Shown here: positions 21,645 to 36,000 of the stretch, in pieces
How positions within the stretch are numbered: position 1 is the stretch's first letter
Layout: every line of letters starts with the position of its first letter
From: Aphelocoma coerulescens
Taxonomy: Eukaryota; Chordata; Aves; Passeriformes; Corvidae
NCBI RefSeq assembly: GCF_041296385.1
Contig: NC_091023.1
Coordinates: 12,462,924 to 12,526,923, forward strand
Direction: 5' to 3'
DNA: 64,000 nucleotides
Notes under the pieces: generated by a model
What the model was told of the DNA's origin: nothing
What the model saw: only the letters and a program-made list of their open reading frames with translations
Database searches by the model: none
Program-made: the position numbers and the translations under genes

Positions 21645-24600
21645 CCAGAAAGTGGCTTAAATAGAGTATAAAATCAGTAGGTCAGATCATACTGAAATGG
21701 TAGACTAACAGATGTAGCAACTATGAAGGTGTTGCCTTGCTTAAAATGTTAAGTATGTATTTTGTATCAGAAATAGGGGCTTTTCAAAGTAACAAAAGTT
21801 CCTATTTTAATTGGATCGGAAAAAAAGAACTTCATGTGAAAATAGCATGTTCTAGGAACTACAGGACTTTGATCATTGCACCTTTTACTAAAATACTGCA
21901 TGATAGAAGTTTCTTTAATAAAAATGACATAATTTTAAAAATAATTAGTTTCAGTTGATTTTGAGCTCAGAAAAACACACCTGTGCTGAGAAAGAGATGA
22001 AATTACAAAGCTGTATTGGAAAAGAACCAGTATGGTAAAATATTATTAACAATTATTTTAATCTTCTATGCATTGCCAAGAACTGAGAGCTTGAGAGAAA
22101 GTTGTACAAAGATGTGATGTAGCACAGGTGGTAGCTGAAATTGAGACTGTTAAACAAAAATCTATGCAAACCAGAACTAAAATGACAATTCTACAATGGT
22201 ATCTATGTGTGTAAAACCCAAATTGAAGGTTATGGATGAGCTTCAAACCAACAGATCTGGGACTGGTGTAATTATTTTGCTGAGCTATTATTGCAAGCTC
22301 TTCATTCAGCTGAGCCTTCCAGGGTACCACACATAATGAAGTTTAGAGGCTCTTACTTAATTTAAAGCTTCTCATAGAGGTCGATGCCTCTTGGCAATGC
22401 TGCCAAGTCTTGTTGAGTCTTAAAAGGGAGCAGCAGGCTTTAGGCTTGAGGTGTTAGATGTGGGTAACCTCAGTGGATTCTGATGGATTCAGAGGTGTCA
22501 TTGATGTGTAGAGGGAAGGTAGAATGATGGTGTCTCACGATGCCTGGGGGTGTGAGCAGGTGAGGTACGTACAGCCCCCAGATGAGCAGGGTAATCTGCA
22601 TGTTTATGCATCTGAGGACAGTGCCTGACCAAGGTGCAGCTGTGCAATGTCCCTCTGTTGTTACTTGGATTCAGTGCTCTGCTGCAATTCCCTATGGTGC
22701 CTAGCATGGACTTTGGAGCATTTGATATATTGGGGATATTTGGGCCTTTTATAATTCTTGTACTATTAAACCTTGACAGACACTGCATTAAACTTCACTC
22801 CGTTCCATTCCAGTGTCTCCGTTATCACCTTATACATTCGCTTTATGATAATTCCTAAATTTGTCAATGGATTTTAAGGCCTTCCCACCCAGGAGACTGT
22901 ACTTCTCTCCAGATACTCAGCTTGCAGAGTTGGGCTGTGTTTTAATGGTATAATAAATCCCAATTTAGCACTCCCTCTTAGTACTGAAAAAATTGCTGTG
23001 GGCAAATGGCAAAAATGCTGACTTTGTGTAAAACCTGTGCATGTTCTGATAAGTTTTTAAATTATTGACAAGTTAACATTGTACCAGTTCATTTATGCTG
23101 AAGAAGTATTATTTGTCTTTTGTAGCCAGAGTAATGTTCCATAAAAGCGTAAGGCAGCCTGAATTTCAGAATTGCTGCTTTGGCTAACTTGGAAAATGCA
23201 CCTGTATGATCCAGGTTCAGGTCCACAGGCTTTGGCATAACGACAGTGACTGTGAGAGAACCCTTCCAGCACCTTGTATGGCAAGGACTGTAAACAATGC
23301 TGTGAACAGTGGATACACTGGAAGCTGAAATGACTCTCATAATTTTATGACAACAATTATTGCCATATTTTTATGTAAAAATTATTGCAATTAAATGTTG
23401 ACATAATTTTAGAAGCCCAAGTTGTTTGGCCCTCAAGTAATATGGGAAATGACAAACTAATTTTAAAGTGTTTTGAAGCAGAAACACAAAAATAGTATTT
23501 CTATTGAGAGGGGAAAAAAAAGATGTTTAGGAATGGTTGAAAAAGCAAAGATCATCAGTGTAGTTTGGTTTGAAAGTAAGTTGCTCTTTCTGAGCATAAG
23601 AAGTGAATTTGGGACTAGTGTTTCCATAAGGTCTCAGTTTACCTTTGAAAATTGTATTGCTGCAGCTGGCTGGAGATTGGCTTGCTTTGTGTGTCCATGT
23701 GTTTTTAAATGATAGATATGAAAACAAATTTTTAGGCTACTGTGAAATACTGATGCTTATGGCAGACAGTAATTTCAAGAGATGTATTTTCCTCACTATT
23801 AATGAACTTGTATAAACCTTACATGTTGAAGAGCTGGTCCTGCTCTAGTTGCCCTTGTCACATTTTCTTCCCTGGTATAATTTAGCTGTGTAGCCTAGCT
23901 GCAGTACTGGGCCTCTTTTTTTTATTTTTTTATTTAATGTAGAAGTGTGAATGTCCTCCAAAAATGTGACCATACGTGACTCCCTTGAAGAAAAGAGAAG
24001 AAGCCGGGTTACATCCATTTTGTTTGGAGGAAGAAGCAGTCTGGGGAAACAAAGTAAGTCTTTCTAAAGTAAGATCTTGGAGAACAAGACACAGCAGGTT
24101 GTTAAAGTTCGTGTTTGGCTACAGTGATGTAAGAGACCTCTGCAGGGCAGGGGAAGTTCAGACATTCCTGCCTTCAGCTCTTCCTAATTGCTAAACTCCC
24201 TTATGTTCATCAGAATTTGCTGGTGGTGAGAGGCTGCCAGATTTGATAGAAATAACCAGAAACCTGAAGTGAAGGGTGAGAAGTCTGTAACATGGACTTG
24301 TTGTAATGACTAATGAAGTCAGAATGAAGGCTGAATAACATTGACTCCTTTATGATAAACACCAGTGGGTCAAAATCTGAACACTACTGCACCCTAGGAA
24401 AATGCAGTTATATTTAGGAGACAGGAGAACAAAAAAAGCCTGAAACATTCCTGTCAAGTCACATTTCTCTTACTGATATTTACTCTTTCCTTGTTGTCTC
24501 TTCAGCTTTTCCTTTTTTATACCTTTCCTTCTAAGCCTTGACAAGATAGGCAATATTGTTACATTGAGACATTAGGATAGAATAAGAAACGTAAGAAAGC

Positions 24601-25370
24601 ATTGTGTGAAAATGGTTGTCAGCACAACTTTCCTTGTGTTCTTCTAGACTTTTAGTTAAAATATTAGGTACTGGAAGCTTTTTTCTATCTCTTACCTCAT
24701 AATTTACCAGTTTACCCTCTGGGGCCACTGCACCAGTTTTCTGTAGCTGTTTCTTTTCTCATTTCCTGACTTCTGTTTCACAATTGGACACTTGCATGAA
24801 AGAAAAATCAGCAGAGCTGCCTGCAAGGGTTGTCCTGAATTGTCCTGCACTTTCTACCTTTGATGGCATGTGCTAATGCAACAGGGGACACACAGGGATG
24901 CATAGGGGATACACTGTGGGGCTGCTAAATGAATAAGTGGATTTCTTACAAGTTACTTCATACTATTGCCTGTTCATGTACTCAGCTTAGTTTTAGGAAA
25001 GGCAATCTATTCATAGTGGCATTCAAGCACATATTCAGTACTTTACTGAGTCAGAGTTCCAGTGATATGTTTTTTTTTCTAAATTATACCAAACTATATA
25101 AGTTACTTACACATGGCTTTGGAACATAAGTCACCTTTTTGAGAAGTTAGCCTTGTAAAATAAACAAGACAAAATCCCAGAGGGAAGAAAACCCACAATC
25201 CTTTTCTACATTTTAAGCACAGGATTCTACTGCAGCCAAACCATCTTCTTCCAATAAAAAGCTCTGCGGTGAGTTCAATATATTTCATTTTTCCCTAACT
25301 TCATCTTGGTCATTTGGAGAACTCGGAATTCACACTCCTCATTGGAAAACTTTTAAATCTTTTGGTGGAA

Positions 25371-25413
25371 TGGCACTGGGCTGCAGGCCAGGAGACCTGA
25401 ACACAGCTCTTTC
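25371..25413 (+). mobile_element. Possible ancient MIR/tRNA-derived SINE fragment
   Basis: GGCACTGGGCTGCAGGCCAG, then GAGACCTGAACACAGCTC, resembles the tRNA-derived part of MIR-type SINEs (GCACTGGA-C, then GTCAGGAGACCTGGGTT, then CCGGCTC). Only about 40 bp aligns by eye, the RNA polymerase III B box is mutated, and no core or tail is seen. A chance match cannot be excluded. Confidence 0.35.
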
Positions 25414-26980
25414 GTCTTTTGTAGGCTGAGGAAATGTACTTTCACATCAGGCTTTTTTTCTGGGACGGAGGTGGATTTGAAGTCAATATGACATTCTTGG
25501 AAGTTTCTCTCCTTGCAGCAGGCTCTGGAGGCTCTGTGCTTGTCCAGATGATGAACTCTGAGTGGCACTGAAGTTGTGAGCACCGCCCCGGTGTTTCACT
25601 GGAGAGGTTTGGGGTTGAGCACACACTTACTGAACAGTGTTTACTCACTTGGCAGTGTTGCCAGTCAAGGATCATCCCATCCCAATACTTGCCTTTTATG
25701 CTAAAAAATTACTACTAAACAGTTCTACTTCTAACTCTGACTTTTCCCCAGTAACCAAAATGAATACTTTAAAATCCTTATCAATATAATGAATCTCATT
25801 CTCAAATAAAACGGGCTTTTATTAGAAAACTGTAGTCATATGTCTTTTCTTACTCAAGGCTGACGGTTCTGCAAGTACAGACAAGATGAATGTGCTTCAT
25901 TCTGCCTGGGATTCTGTGTGTTCTTTATTTCTCACAGCTCCTTCACTTTTAGGATGGACATTGGTTTAATCAGAGCAGTGCTGCCAGTCATACTTAGTTA
26001 TTTTTGGAGACATAACCTTGGCTAGTAATTAATTATGCCCTGAAATTGTTACTGAATTCTGGTTCAGGGCATATAGTAATATATAATCTTGTCTTATTTC
26101 ACATACTGTTCCTGTACCCTAGTCAAACATACATGATTGTCTCTAGTAGTCTGATATTCGTGGCAGAATTCTTTGAAGATTTAAGGTTAGGATCCTTGTC
26201 AGCTCCTGGACTAATGGCATATTATCTGAGAGAACTGCTCAGCAGCTTATAATATCAATGCTTCCTGTGCTTTTTATCCTCAAATCCCTACATATTGCAT
26301 AAGGTAAATATTCTTCTCCTCATCTTTTGGGAGAACAAACAGAAGAACAGCAGCAATGCCATTTGCAAAAAAGTAGCACATTTCTGGCTGTCTCAAACCA
26401 GGAAGTTACACTTAGTCCTTTTTCCCCCCTTTATTTGGTGGAGGAATTCCCTGTGCTTATTGGTGCAGTGCTGCAAAAGAAGCAGCACTAATACTGTCCT
26501 TGTTTTCTGCCCTCCATTTAGCCAGAGATTTACCCATCTGGCAGGAGCTGCTTTCCTTCTAACTGCAAGCAGACTGTGGCCTTCACAGGAGAGTAAATGC
26601 CTTTTTATTCTTCTGTGGGAGTTTATCTCAATTTCCAACCTATGAATAAAAACATTAGTTGAGAAAATGAAAGATTTTCTTATTGATAAGCCATGAAATT
26701 AAGCTCTTCTTTGATCTTTGCTGGAAACCACCATATACACAGGTTTCTCTGTTCAGAGAAATTAGAAGATTAATTGAATTTTACATCTAAAAAATAAAAC
26801 AAAAGCCATGACCATTTTTGCTGGGAAATAATGGTGTCATGTTATGCTTTATCAGTATAATTTAGCTATGCATTATATAGAAAATAAAACTTTTTAAGGG
26901 ATTTTGTGAGGAATAATTAAATAGATGAAAAGTGGCATCGTTGAAAATATTCAACAGAGATTTTTGTCAGTCGTGGGCAA

Positions 26981-27011
26981 ATCCAAAAGCTGTTGAAGTC
27001 AATGAAAGGCC
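26981..27011 (+). mobile_element. Probable fossil amniote interspersed repeat (TTGAAGTCAATG motif)
   Basis: ATCCAAAAGCTGTTGAAGTC, then AATGAAAGGCC, fits a motif common in reptile and bird genomes (ATCCAAAGCCCATTGAAGTCAATGGAAAG), which comes from old interspersed repeats. I do not assign the family name. Related words occur at 51822-51835 (ATTGAAGTCAATGG) and about 60421-60435 (GAAATCAATGGGAGT). Confidence 0.45.
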
Positions 27012-30000
27012 TTATAGGTACTTAAGCTGGCTTTCCTATCCCCCACAGAACCAAAAGTGTGCTGCATGGAGACTGCTGTGTTGGTTTTCTCTACCATGTC
27101 AAATAGTAGGTGAATATTTGTCAGTCAGAGCAAGAATTAAATAAGTTTGTAAACCAAGTCTCACTTTCAGTTATGACTTAATGCCTAATGTTGGGTGGAT
27201 TTGGATGTCTAAAGACCAGCTAAAGAACACACTGGGCTTTCCCAAATCATGCAAATGCCTTCCTGCATGGTCCAATGGGCTGCAGATCTGTGCATTGAAT
27301 GCTGTCAGTACATTCAAAATTGGGCTCCAACATAAATGCCAATTTGATTTTAAAAAGGATGTTTAGGCCTTAAAATCACTGAGGTGCCATTGTAAATGCT
27401 ACCAAGGGAAGCAACTTCTCATACTAGGACATTTTTAGATTATCAGTAAGTGCAATATGCAAATTTCAGTCAGACCAGGACCCTGTCTCAGTTATAAGTG
27501 GTCAGCAATGATTCTGGAATACATAAATACAAAATAATATGACTTATAAATCATACCAAGCAGAAATTGTTTCTTCTACTTTGTTAAAATATAATTATTA
27601 TCCTGAATGAATTATGCCTTAAGAAAAAGATTAAATATTTTAAAAGGTCTTGGAAAAGGACTGCAAAAAATATTAACAAGAAAGATGCTAGTGCCATGAG
27701 AAAATAGAAAACTTGCTACTTGATACTTGAAGCAGAATTAATTGTTTTTCCTCACAATTGTTTTGGCTCATGATACTGATGGCAATGGAAACATATCTAC
27801 ACAGTGCAACATAGAAGTTATGTAAATTCAAATTTTAACTTGTCTTGAAAAATGTCCTGGGAAAAGTCTAAATCATGAAATTCTTAATTAAGAAGCAAGC
27901 AAAAAAGATAATATTTCTGGGGTAGTATTTGAAGCTTTTCAGAAGTGCTTTGTTAGCCAAGAGCTGAAAATTTGGAATCTGTGAAGCCAGAGAGTGTAAT
28001 ACATTGCCACCCTCTGTGGGAACTTGCTTTGTGTGTTATTAGATATTCCCAAAAGGCTCCTGGCTATAAAGTCAGAAGTTAAATAGAGAGTCAGTGTAAA
28101 AGCAATTTTATGTTTAAAACTGTGGAATAAGAAGCAAAAGCAGTCAAATGCCAAGAAAAATGTAGGTCCCTTTTCATAGTCATTTTCAGGCGTATTCAAA
28201 GACTTTTGGATGCTGTCTCAAAACCCATAATTTGAGATGCAGTCTAATTGTCTTTATCTTTCATTGTGGACCTATGCAACTAGAAGATCTTTGCTTCCAG
28301 GCGGTGTGTGAAATTTACTAGTCAAATTAATGACTCAGGGAACATTAAAGACTCTGTAGAATTAAAATGCTCTGTATATCAACACTATCATTAGTAAGCA
28401 AAGGTATGTATTTAAGCTTTCTGAAATGTCTTTATTCTCGAGAGAAACATTTTACAATGGAAGGCTCATTTTCCAGTATCTGGATTTAGCAGTGTGTATT
28501 TAGTAAAGTTAGCATAATTAATGCAATGTAGCTGACAAAGTTGATGCACTAATACAGTGTCAGGCCTATGGTGAAGGTGTGAAGTTATACACTCATTTTA
28601 TTGTTCTCAGATGTCACTGGAAGTACAGTAGTTCACTGAAAAAGCTGATCAATGAAGCAGAGGCTCTCTTGCCACTATCTCAAATATATAATCTGAAAAG
28701 AAGCAAGCACTAGGGAAGCACTGCAACCCCCAGCTGCCCATAAAGTGGCAGCTTGTCTGCTTGAAAGGGTAGTTAAAAGGTCGAGTTCTGTACAGAGTCC
28801 TGATGTTACCTGTTAGCATGCCTCAGCAATAACTGTGTTTAAACACAGCAGAGTGACTGGGAAAGTGAGTACAAATCACCTCTGCTAGAGAACACTTGTC
28901 TTTGGAGCTCAGAGGTAAGGAATGGAACTAATTTATGCTCATTTCTCCTTTATCTCTTTTCTTTCCTTTGAGGAAAGGAAAATGAAAGAAGACCACTTTC
29001 AGTAAATGTGGAACTAAATAACCAGTGACTGGCTGTAAAATTCAATCTACTCTGGTTTTATACTGACTGTGTGTACAAGATATTTTATTGTTGGCAGTAG
29101 AAAAAACTATCTGGTCAAGTTAATTAAAAATAGGTTTAAAGCCTCACATAAACCTTCTGTTTCTCCCATGCAGAATCTTAAATTAATCTTAAAGGATCCT
29201 GCTGAAATCTTGATCATTTATTTCTTAGCAGCTGAATAGCCATTGACTGGTGGCTGGAAGTTCTGTGATGAACAGAAAATGGCTTGGGTTAAGAGCTGGC
29301 TAAAAAATTACAAGTGTGGGGAAACATAAACATCCAAGTCTTTATTAACATCAGAGGATGCAGTGCAGAGTGCCCAGAGATAGCTATGGAGGTTGTCAGA
29401 GCCTCATGTAGGTACCAGTAACCTCTGTAGGCTTTTCTGCTTGAGGAATGGCAAAGTGGTGGAAAGTTATCCATAGTCTGAGAACATTTTGCCTGGGAAA
29501 ATGGAAAGGTTTTACTCACACAGAATCTAAATGCCAAATCTGTAATTTAATCTGACATGTATCTGATTTTCATCCATAATCAAGCAGTAGAAATGCATGT
29601 GTCTTTTGCCTTTCTGTATCCATTATCCATGAAGAAACTGAGGAGAGCCAATCTGACTATGGAGATGGACTTGTAATTAAAGCATGGTGTTCTCCACTGT
29701 CACTTATTCAAGGCAGGCTGGAGGATACAGCTCCTCTAATGCACCACTTTCCTATCTAGGGCACAAGAACAAACACAATATTTATCTTTAGCAGTGGCTG
29801 GCAGCATTGCAGCTTGTGCCTGCACTGCAGTTATCTTTAGACTTTGTCACAGAAATGACCTACCTAATATCCCAGACATCCTTTCCTTAAGGGTAGGGTA
29901 GAACTGGATGTCTCTGAAATAAAATAATCACATGTATTATCTAATTCTGCAGGCAGCTGAAGGAGTAAATTTGTACCTTCCAAAATGTTCTTCTCTATGT

Positions 30001-33000
30001 AAATTGAACTAATTTGACAGAACCACTAAAAGCTAAAACGTGATGCAGTTGTTGCTTAGCTGTGTGAAGTAACATCACAAAAATGCTTTAGAACAGCAAG
30101 TGGAATACTTAGTTAAGATTTTAGAAGAAATGCCTACTTCAAATATAATGTACTTGGAGACTTAGCTAAACTTTGCTTTTTCATTGTGAAAAATGCTCTA
30201 AAATCTTTAATAACTTCAAAGGTTGAGGGCTTCAGTTTTACAGTAGCAAAGTGCTGACTGAGCCTTTCCTCAGAATGAGCTCAAAAGCAAGAGCACAACT
30301 TGCTTTGATCAGAGACATCTCCTTAACTATATTATGGTTCTAGTGAAGTCTGCATTGCCTTGATAACTGCAACTGGTAAGTTTTGCCCTTCTGTTCCTCC
30401 ACACTATACAAACTAATCACTCTCCACTTATGAGTTGATAAATTATCTCCTGCATTGCATGTCCTCTGATTTCTGATTAGAAGATCAAGGATTTCAGTAC
30501 ATTGTTGGAAAGCCTTCAGTCCTACACCTTTTAGCAGAAAACAGGAAAGGAAAACAGCCCTTCTGAGGTGGTGTGCACCTGGGTTAACCACTTCAAATTT
30601 CTGAAACATGCAAACTAGAGAATGTATTGTTTTATTTAATAACTAACAACTGTGCTCAAGTCTAGCAGGTCATGGCCATATTCACCAACAAAGGGTTACA
30701 TTGGCACAAGAAGGGAGAAAATGAACCCTGCTGAGAAAAAGAGAACTGAAGAGTACTATTATGCAATTTAATACCCTTGCTGGGACTAAATACCTGCCAA
30801 GGGGTTGCTTGCTTCTATAATCCTTAAAAACCCCACAGAATACTCCACCTTCTATGATTGTGAGTTAGGTAAAAGGAGGTGCTGATGAGCTATTGATCTC
30901 TTCTTTTTCAGCAGTTCAGCATGTCCTTTCAGGTGAGACTGAACACAGTGGAAGGCTTTAGACAAACCAGACTGGACCCAAATCCTGCCAGCTGTGCCAG
31001 AGGAGAAAGGATGTGAAGCATCACAGATCTTCACATAAATAATGGAGGTTCAATAATTTGCAATTGTTAGCATGTGTCTGTCTGGGATGTCACCTGTTCT
31101 GAGACAACTGCTTGAGCTGTCCACAGGGACCTTAGCAGCACATTCCCTGCCCTATCCTGGCAGCATGTTTGTACCTATCCTGTCTCTACACCATTTTGCA
31201 CTTCTTTTCATGCCTTCCCTTCTGAATTGTATCCTTTTTATTTTCTTCAGACTTTCTCACTAAACTTTTTTTCTTCTTCCTCCTGTCATTGTCAAATCTT
31301 TCTAACTTCTTGTCTTTCCGAATTGTCCCAGCTCTTTTCTTCTGAATTACACAGCTCACTCTTGTCTTCAGAGCCAAAGCTACAAAAACATAGGAGGAGT
31401 TTCTTTTTTCTTGTTTCTCAAGTATGGTGTTAAATTAACCATGGCAATTGTGCAATTACAGAAAAAAACCTTTCTTTAATTCAGGCCAGAAATTGCATAT
31501 TCAAAGCATTTTACTGTCAGGCTGTACCAAAAGTCTCAGCTGTTCACGTGGGAACTGGAATTCTGGAAGCTTATATTTTAAACAAATTTGGGAGAATTTT
31601 CACACCATGACACTGCAGTGATATTTTCTTTCTGCCAAATTTCCATTTCTTACTCTCTAGCTTGAAGGTATCAAAATTTTTAAATGAAATGTTATTTTTT
31701 CTTTCTTTCTTTTTTTTGAATGCTAGATCATTATTCACTTGCATCTTTCTTGAAATTGGCTCATTTGTTTAAGCTGATGCTTTCCAAAATCTTTCAGCTT
31801 GAGGCAAGCACCCAGCAGCACAGGAAATTCCTCAGAATGGTCAACACTGGCAAAGTTATAAACAACTAAAAATAGGTCTTATCATGGAAGGCTTTGAATG
31901 TGCTGACTGTAAGAGGTACTGTCAGCTCTGCATGTAAGAGACGGAACAGAGATCTTGGCTTTCTCTAGAGGTACTTTGGCAAAGACTTGCTCATCTCCTG
32001 AGGCAGTTCACATACACTGTTTCTGGGCATGTTTCCAAACAGAAAGTGGAGTAAATGCTACTCCACAAGCCAGGACAGGATTGAAAAACTGGCTCTGTAG
32101 CCCCTTTCTCTCAGAGCAATAAGCAAAAATGTTAGTGTGAGACTGTGGTTTGTATCCTCCTTACTGATCCCAGAGATTACTGTCTCCAGCTGGTCATCAT
32201 CACCTCCTTTGGAGTTCATAGTCTCTGTTGATTTGCCAATTGCAGTAAAAGTGCTTGGTTAGATCAGAGGGTTCAATCTTATATCATATACGATGGCAAA
32301 AAAAAATCCATCAAAAAACTGGCAAAAGTTTGTTTATTTCTGGAAGGACAATGGCATAGTTCTATATTGTGGTGCAGAGGCCAGTTTACTACTAGTTTGC
32401 TTAAAAGAATTTATTCATATGGAAATGTTAATGTTCCTCAGTTCATCTTCAAGTGCCGATAGATCAAGCACTGGGGTGTTCTTAACCTCAGCTCTGCTGC
32501 ATGAGATCAATATGAGCCAATGGTTTTCTGATTAGCTCTATATTGATTGACCTTAATCCAAGAGTCATGTTCCTCCCTAGTAAGAGTAATCCCTCAGGAA
32601 TGTCATGGCTTCCTCGATGATAGATGACATAATAATCTTCATTATCTTCTTTTCATTGTTCATTTTGAACTCTTTCTCCATGCAAGTTACGCCTTATCCT
32701 TATTGCTTCACTTTGGATTCGGTAGCATCATTATTAAGATTTGTAAAACTTTTTATGTAAATACCTGTAATTATTACTTCAGTGGCATGAAAAAATTTCA
32801 GTTTTTTAATATTCATGATCTCAGTAAATGTAGTTTCTATAAAGAGAATGTGGTGTGCCATTGTGGACAGGGGATGACAGGATAAGAATATACTTTTTCC
32901 TTCTAGAAGTAGGTCTCTTGAGAAAAAAATTCTCTAAAGTCAAAATCAAACCTGGTTATGCTGGGTCTGTAAAAGTGCCAATGACTCCAGAAGACTTTTT

Positions 33001-36000
33001 CTTTTGTAATGGAATTTTATCCACTGTGCTCTGCTTATGCATAAAAGATTTTCTCTGATCCCTCTTAGCTCTGTAAACCTCACCTAAATATGAAATGGTG
33101 GATACTTTCCTTTCCAACCCCACTGCTGTTTTCAAGAGCACCACAGGCTAAATGAGGCCATTATTAAAATTATCTTGCCCCCCTTTATTTCTTTCTTAAG
33201 AGACAACTTTAAATAAACTTGTCCAAACCTATCAGCTTTCAGCAGGATTTGCAGAGGTGTAACCGAGGACAGTCTAGCCTGCAGCAGTTTATGCTTTGCA
33301 GGTGACAGTCCATGACAACACACATAACAACACATGACCTGAACATCTCTGTCTTTTACCGTGCCTTTTAAGTCTCACAAAATGAAACGCTTATTACTGC
33401 TTCAGTACAATTGCATTGTTTTCATACCAGTGGAATAAATACCAATTCACTGTAACCAAAAAGATTCTCTTCCTCTTCTAGATCAATTTCCTGCCAGCAG
33501 AAAATTGCTATGTACCAACTTTGGTGTTTTGGCTAGTGCAGTTTTAAATTCTCCAAGCAACAGGAGATCCACTGTTGCTGTTTAAAGACTATTTCATTTT
33601 AGTAGCTTCTACTAAGGGAAATTTGCAGCTTCCCTATTTTTTAACTTTACATTAGCAAAACCTGTTCTTGTCAGAGGGAGTAATGAACTAAAGAAACTTC
33701 ATTCTCTGTTCTCAGCTCCAATTACTGTTAAAGCACAGCAGTTTTGTGTTCCTTGGTGCTCACAGGAATCAAACATCTTTAAGAGGTATGGAACACCTAC
33801 GAAATTTGTTTGTCTGTGTTTTATTCTCTGTAATCCATTTAGTGTATTAATTTAGAGCACACCTGGCTGAGAAAATGGCTTTTGATCCAAGAATGGCTTT
33901 TTGGGACTGCCTAATCAGACAGCTTGGGATGTGTTTGGAGTTACCCCAAGTGATGTAATTATGCTGTAGGTGACTGAATTCATACCTGGGAAATAAAAAC
34001 TGTTTCAAATACAGATACTATTTGAGGGCTGCAGGTTTTGATGGGAGAGGAAGATGGTGGTAATTTGTGCTTGCAGAATCAGCTGTGCTAGAGGAGGGGT
34101 TTGTGACTGTGGCAGCTGTGTAGCTGATTCCTGTGAATTGGTTTTTTTTTGTAATCAAGTAGGTTTAAATTTTGCCTGCTAATGATGAAGCTCTTCTGGT
34201 GGCTGCCTAAAAGGAGTTCATTTCTGCCTTGTCCTAGCTCTAGCTCTCTTTCGTTGTTTAAGAATAATGTATTTGATAACTCAGAATACAGAGCTGCAGG
34301 TAAGACCAAGAATGATTTTTGTCTTTTGCTGTTGTGAGAGGTGGCTCATATGTGTGCACATTTAACATTTTGGGGTGAAATCCCTGGAGCTATGACCAAC
34401 TGGCAGAAAACACTGGAAGCATGTTTATCTGGGACTCCCCAGCTCCCAGCTGATGTCTACCTGGGCTTCTCTCCCACTCATTTGAAGTTCAGCCCAGGGG
34501 TAGGAAAGTGTGTTGGACACTGGCTCCTTCTGGGTTTTGCCTGGTTGAGCAGACCTGATAGCAACTCAGAGATGTTGCCTAAACCCTGGCAGAGATAGCT
34601 GCTGGTCTCACCCAAGGGACTAACTCTTTTTGTCTGGGCTGTGTGTGGCTTTTGGCATTTGCCGGCCTTGGCGTGGGGAAGTGGTGTCAGTCTGTTCTGC
34701 TGCTGTGGCTTTCTTGGTCTGTCTGCAGGGAGGCTGAAATAGAGCTTAACCCTAGTGCTGAGGTGAATCTTATTACTGAGGTCTACATTAATCTCTCTGA
34801 CAAGCGTGCTGTACACCTCAGTGCATTTCTACTGGATCCAAATGAATTATTTTTCCTATGGACAGTAATCTGCTTTAAATATAGCAAGTACCTACGCAGC
34901 TCATGAAAACACAAGCAGGAGCTTATGCCAACGTGCTTCAGCTATATATTAGTGGGATAGGTCTTCCCAAAAAGCTGGCTCAGCAAATAGGAAAGAAATG
35001 ATCTTTTGTCAATCCTGTACTGGATCTGTCTACCCTTATTATACATATAAGGTTCTGTAAATAATAAATCAGGAGCAAGTAAATTATATGAAGGCAGAAA
35101 GCCAGTCAATAATTTCTAATAATCTCATTATGCTTGACAATATCTTTAGAAACTGCTTCTGCTATGATGGGGATGAAGGGAAAATTCCTAGCACAGTAGT
35201 TACTAGCTGCTGTGCTTTTAGAGGTCCAATAAGATGGTACTAGGTTTGAAAGATAAACAGCTAATTTTTACAATTAAAAAAAAAATTAAGGGAACGAGTA
35301 AATCTGACAAACGTGGTAGTGGTTTGAGAGTGATTTGGGAACAAAGAATGTGGTAGCATTTGTTAGGCTTCACAGAAGAAGAAAATCAATTTGCCTCCTG
35401 CAAGGGTGGTTATTATCTTTGGTGTGCACACTTACTGCCCATGTCAGCCCATCACTTCTGGGACCTCTTGGTTAAAGATACTATCATCCTTAATGAAACT
35501 TAGTTCATTTCTTCAAATGATCTCAAAGTCAATTACTATTTAAAATACACAATAGATGCAGTTCTGTTTTACATTAAAGAAGATTGATCTCATTCCACCA
35601 GTTAAAAAGGTCTACCAGGGAGCATGTTTTCTGGGCTGTGTAGAAAAACATGGATCAGTAAATTTAGAAGGCATATGTTCCTTTTGCTTTTCCTGTCTAA
35701 TTTTCCTTCCCGAGATCTAATCTGGGCTGGCTACTGTCCTGCCTGCACTGCCTGTATGTTGGTTGTTCAACTGGATGAACATATTATGGAACTAGTTATA
35801 AGTTAAATTATGAAATAGAAGGAAAAATTGGTCTGTGAAAAGATCTTTTCTTCCTTGTTATTGCAGGGATTGTGTACTTTGGTATGAGACTGAGGTCAAA
35901 TCATGTGCCATAAGAGTATAGAATTTTTAATATTAAAAGAAAAAAAAATTCACAATGACAATTTAACTGAAATATTTTTCATTATTAACTTGGAAAAAGA

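Larger units (their letters stand above)
21645..30000. other. Intergenic sequence, no gene recognised
   Basis: About 8.4 kb of AT-rich DNA. ORFs up to about 96 codons (for example near 22498-22788 on the minus strand) have no recognisable family or coding composition. A MIR/tRNA-SINE-like fragment lies at about 25371 and an ancient amniote-repeat motif at about 26981. The rest shows scattered poly-T/poly-A stretches only. I see no promoter, RNA gene or spliced gene structure. Confidence 0.7.

Noticed and set aside
30845..30865. TTCTATGATTG, resembling a CR1 tail
   Set aside because: Upstream sequence does not match the CR1 3' region, so a chance octamer is more likely.
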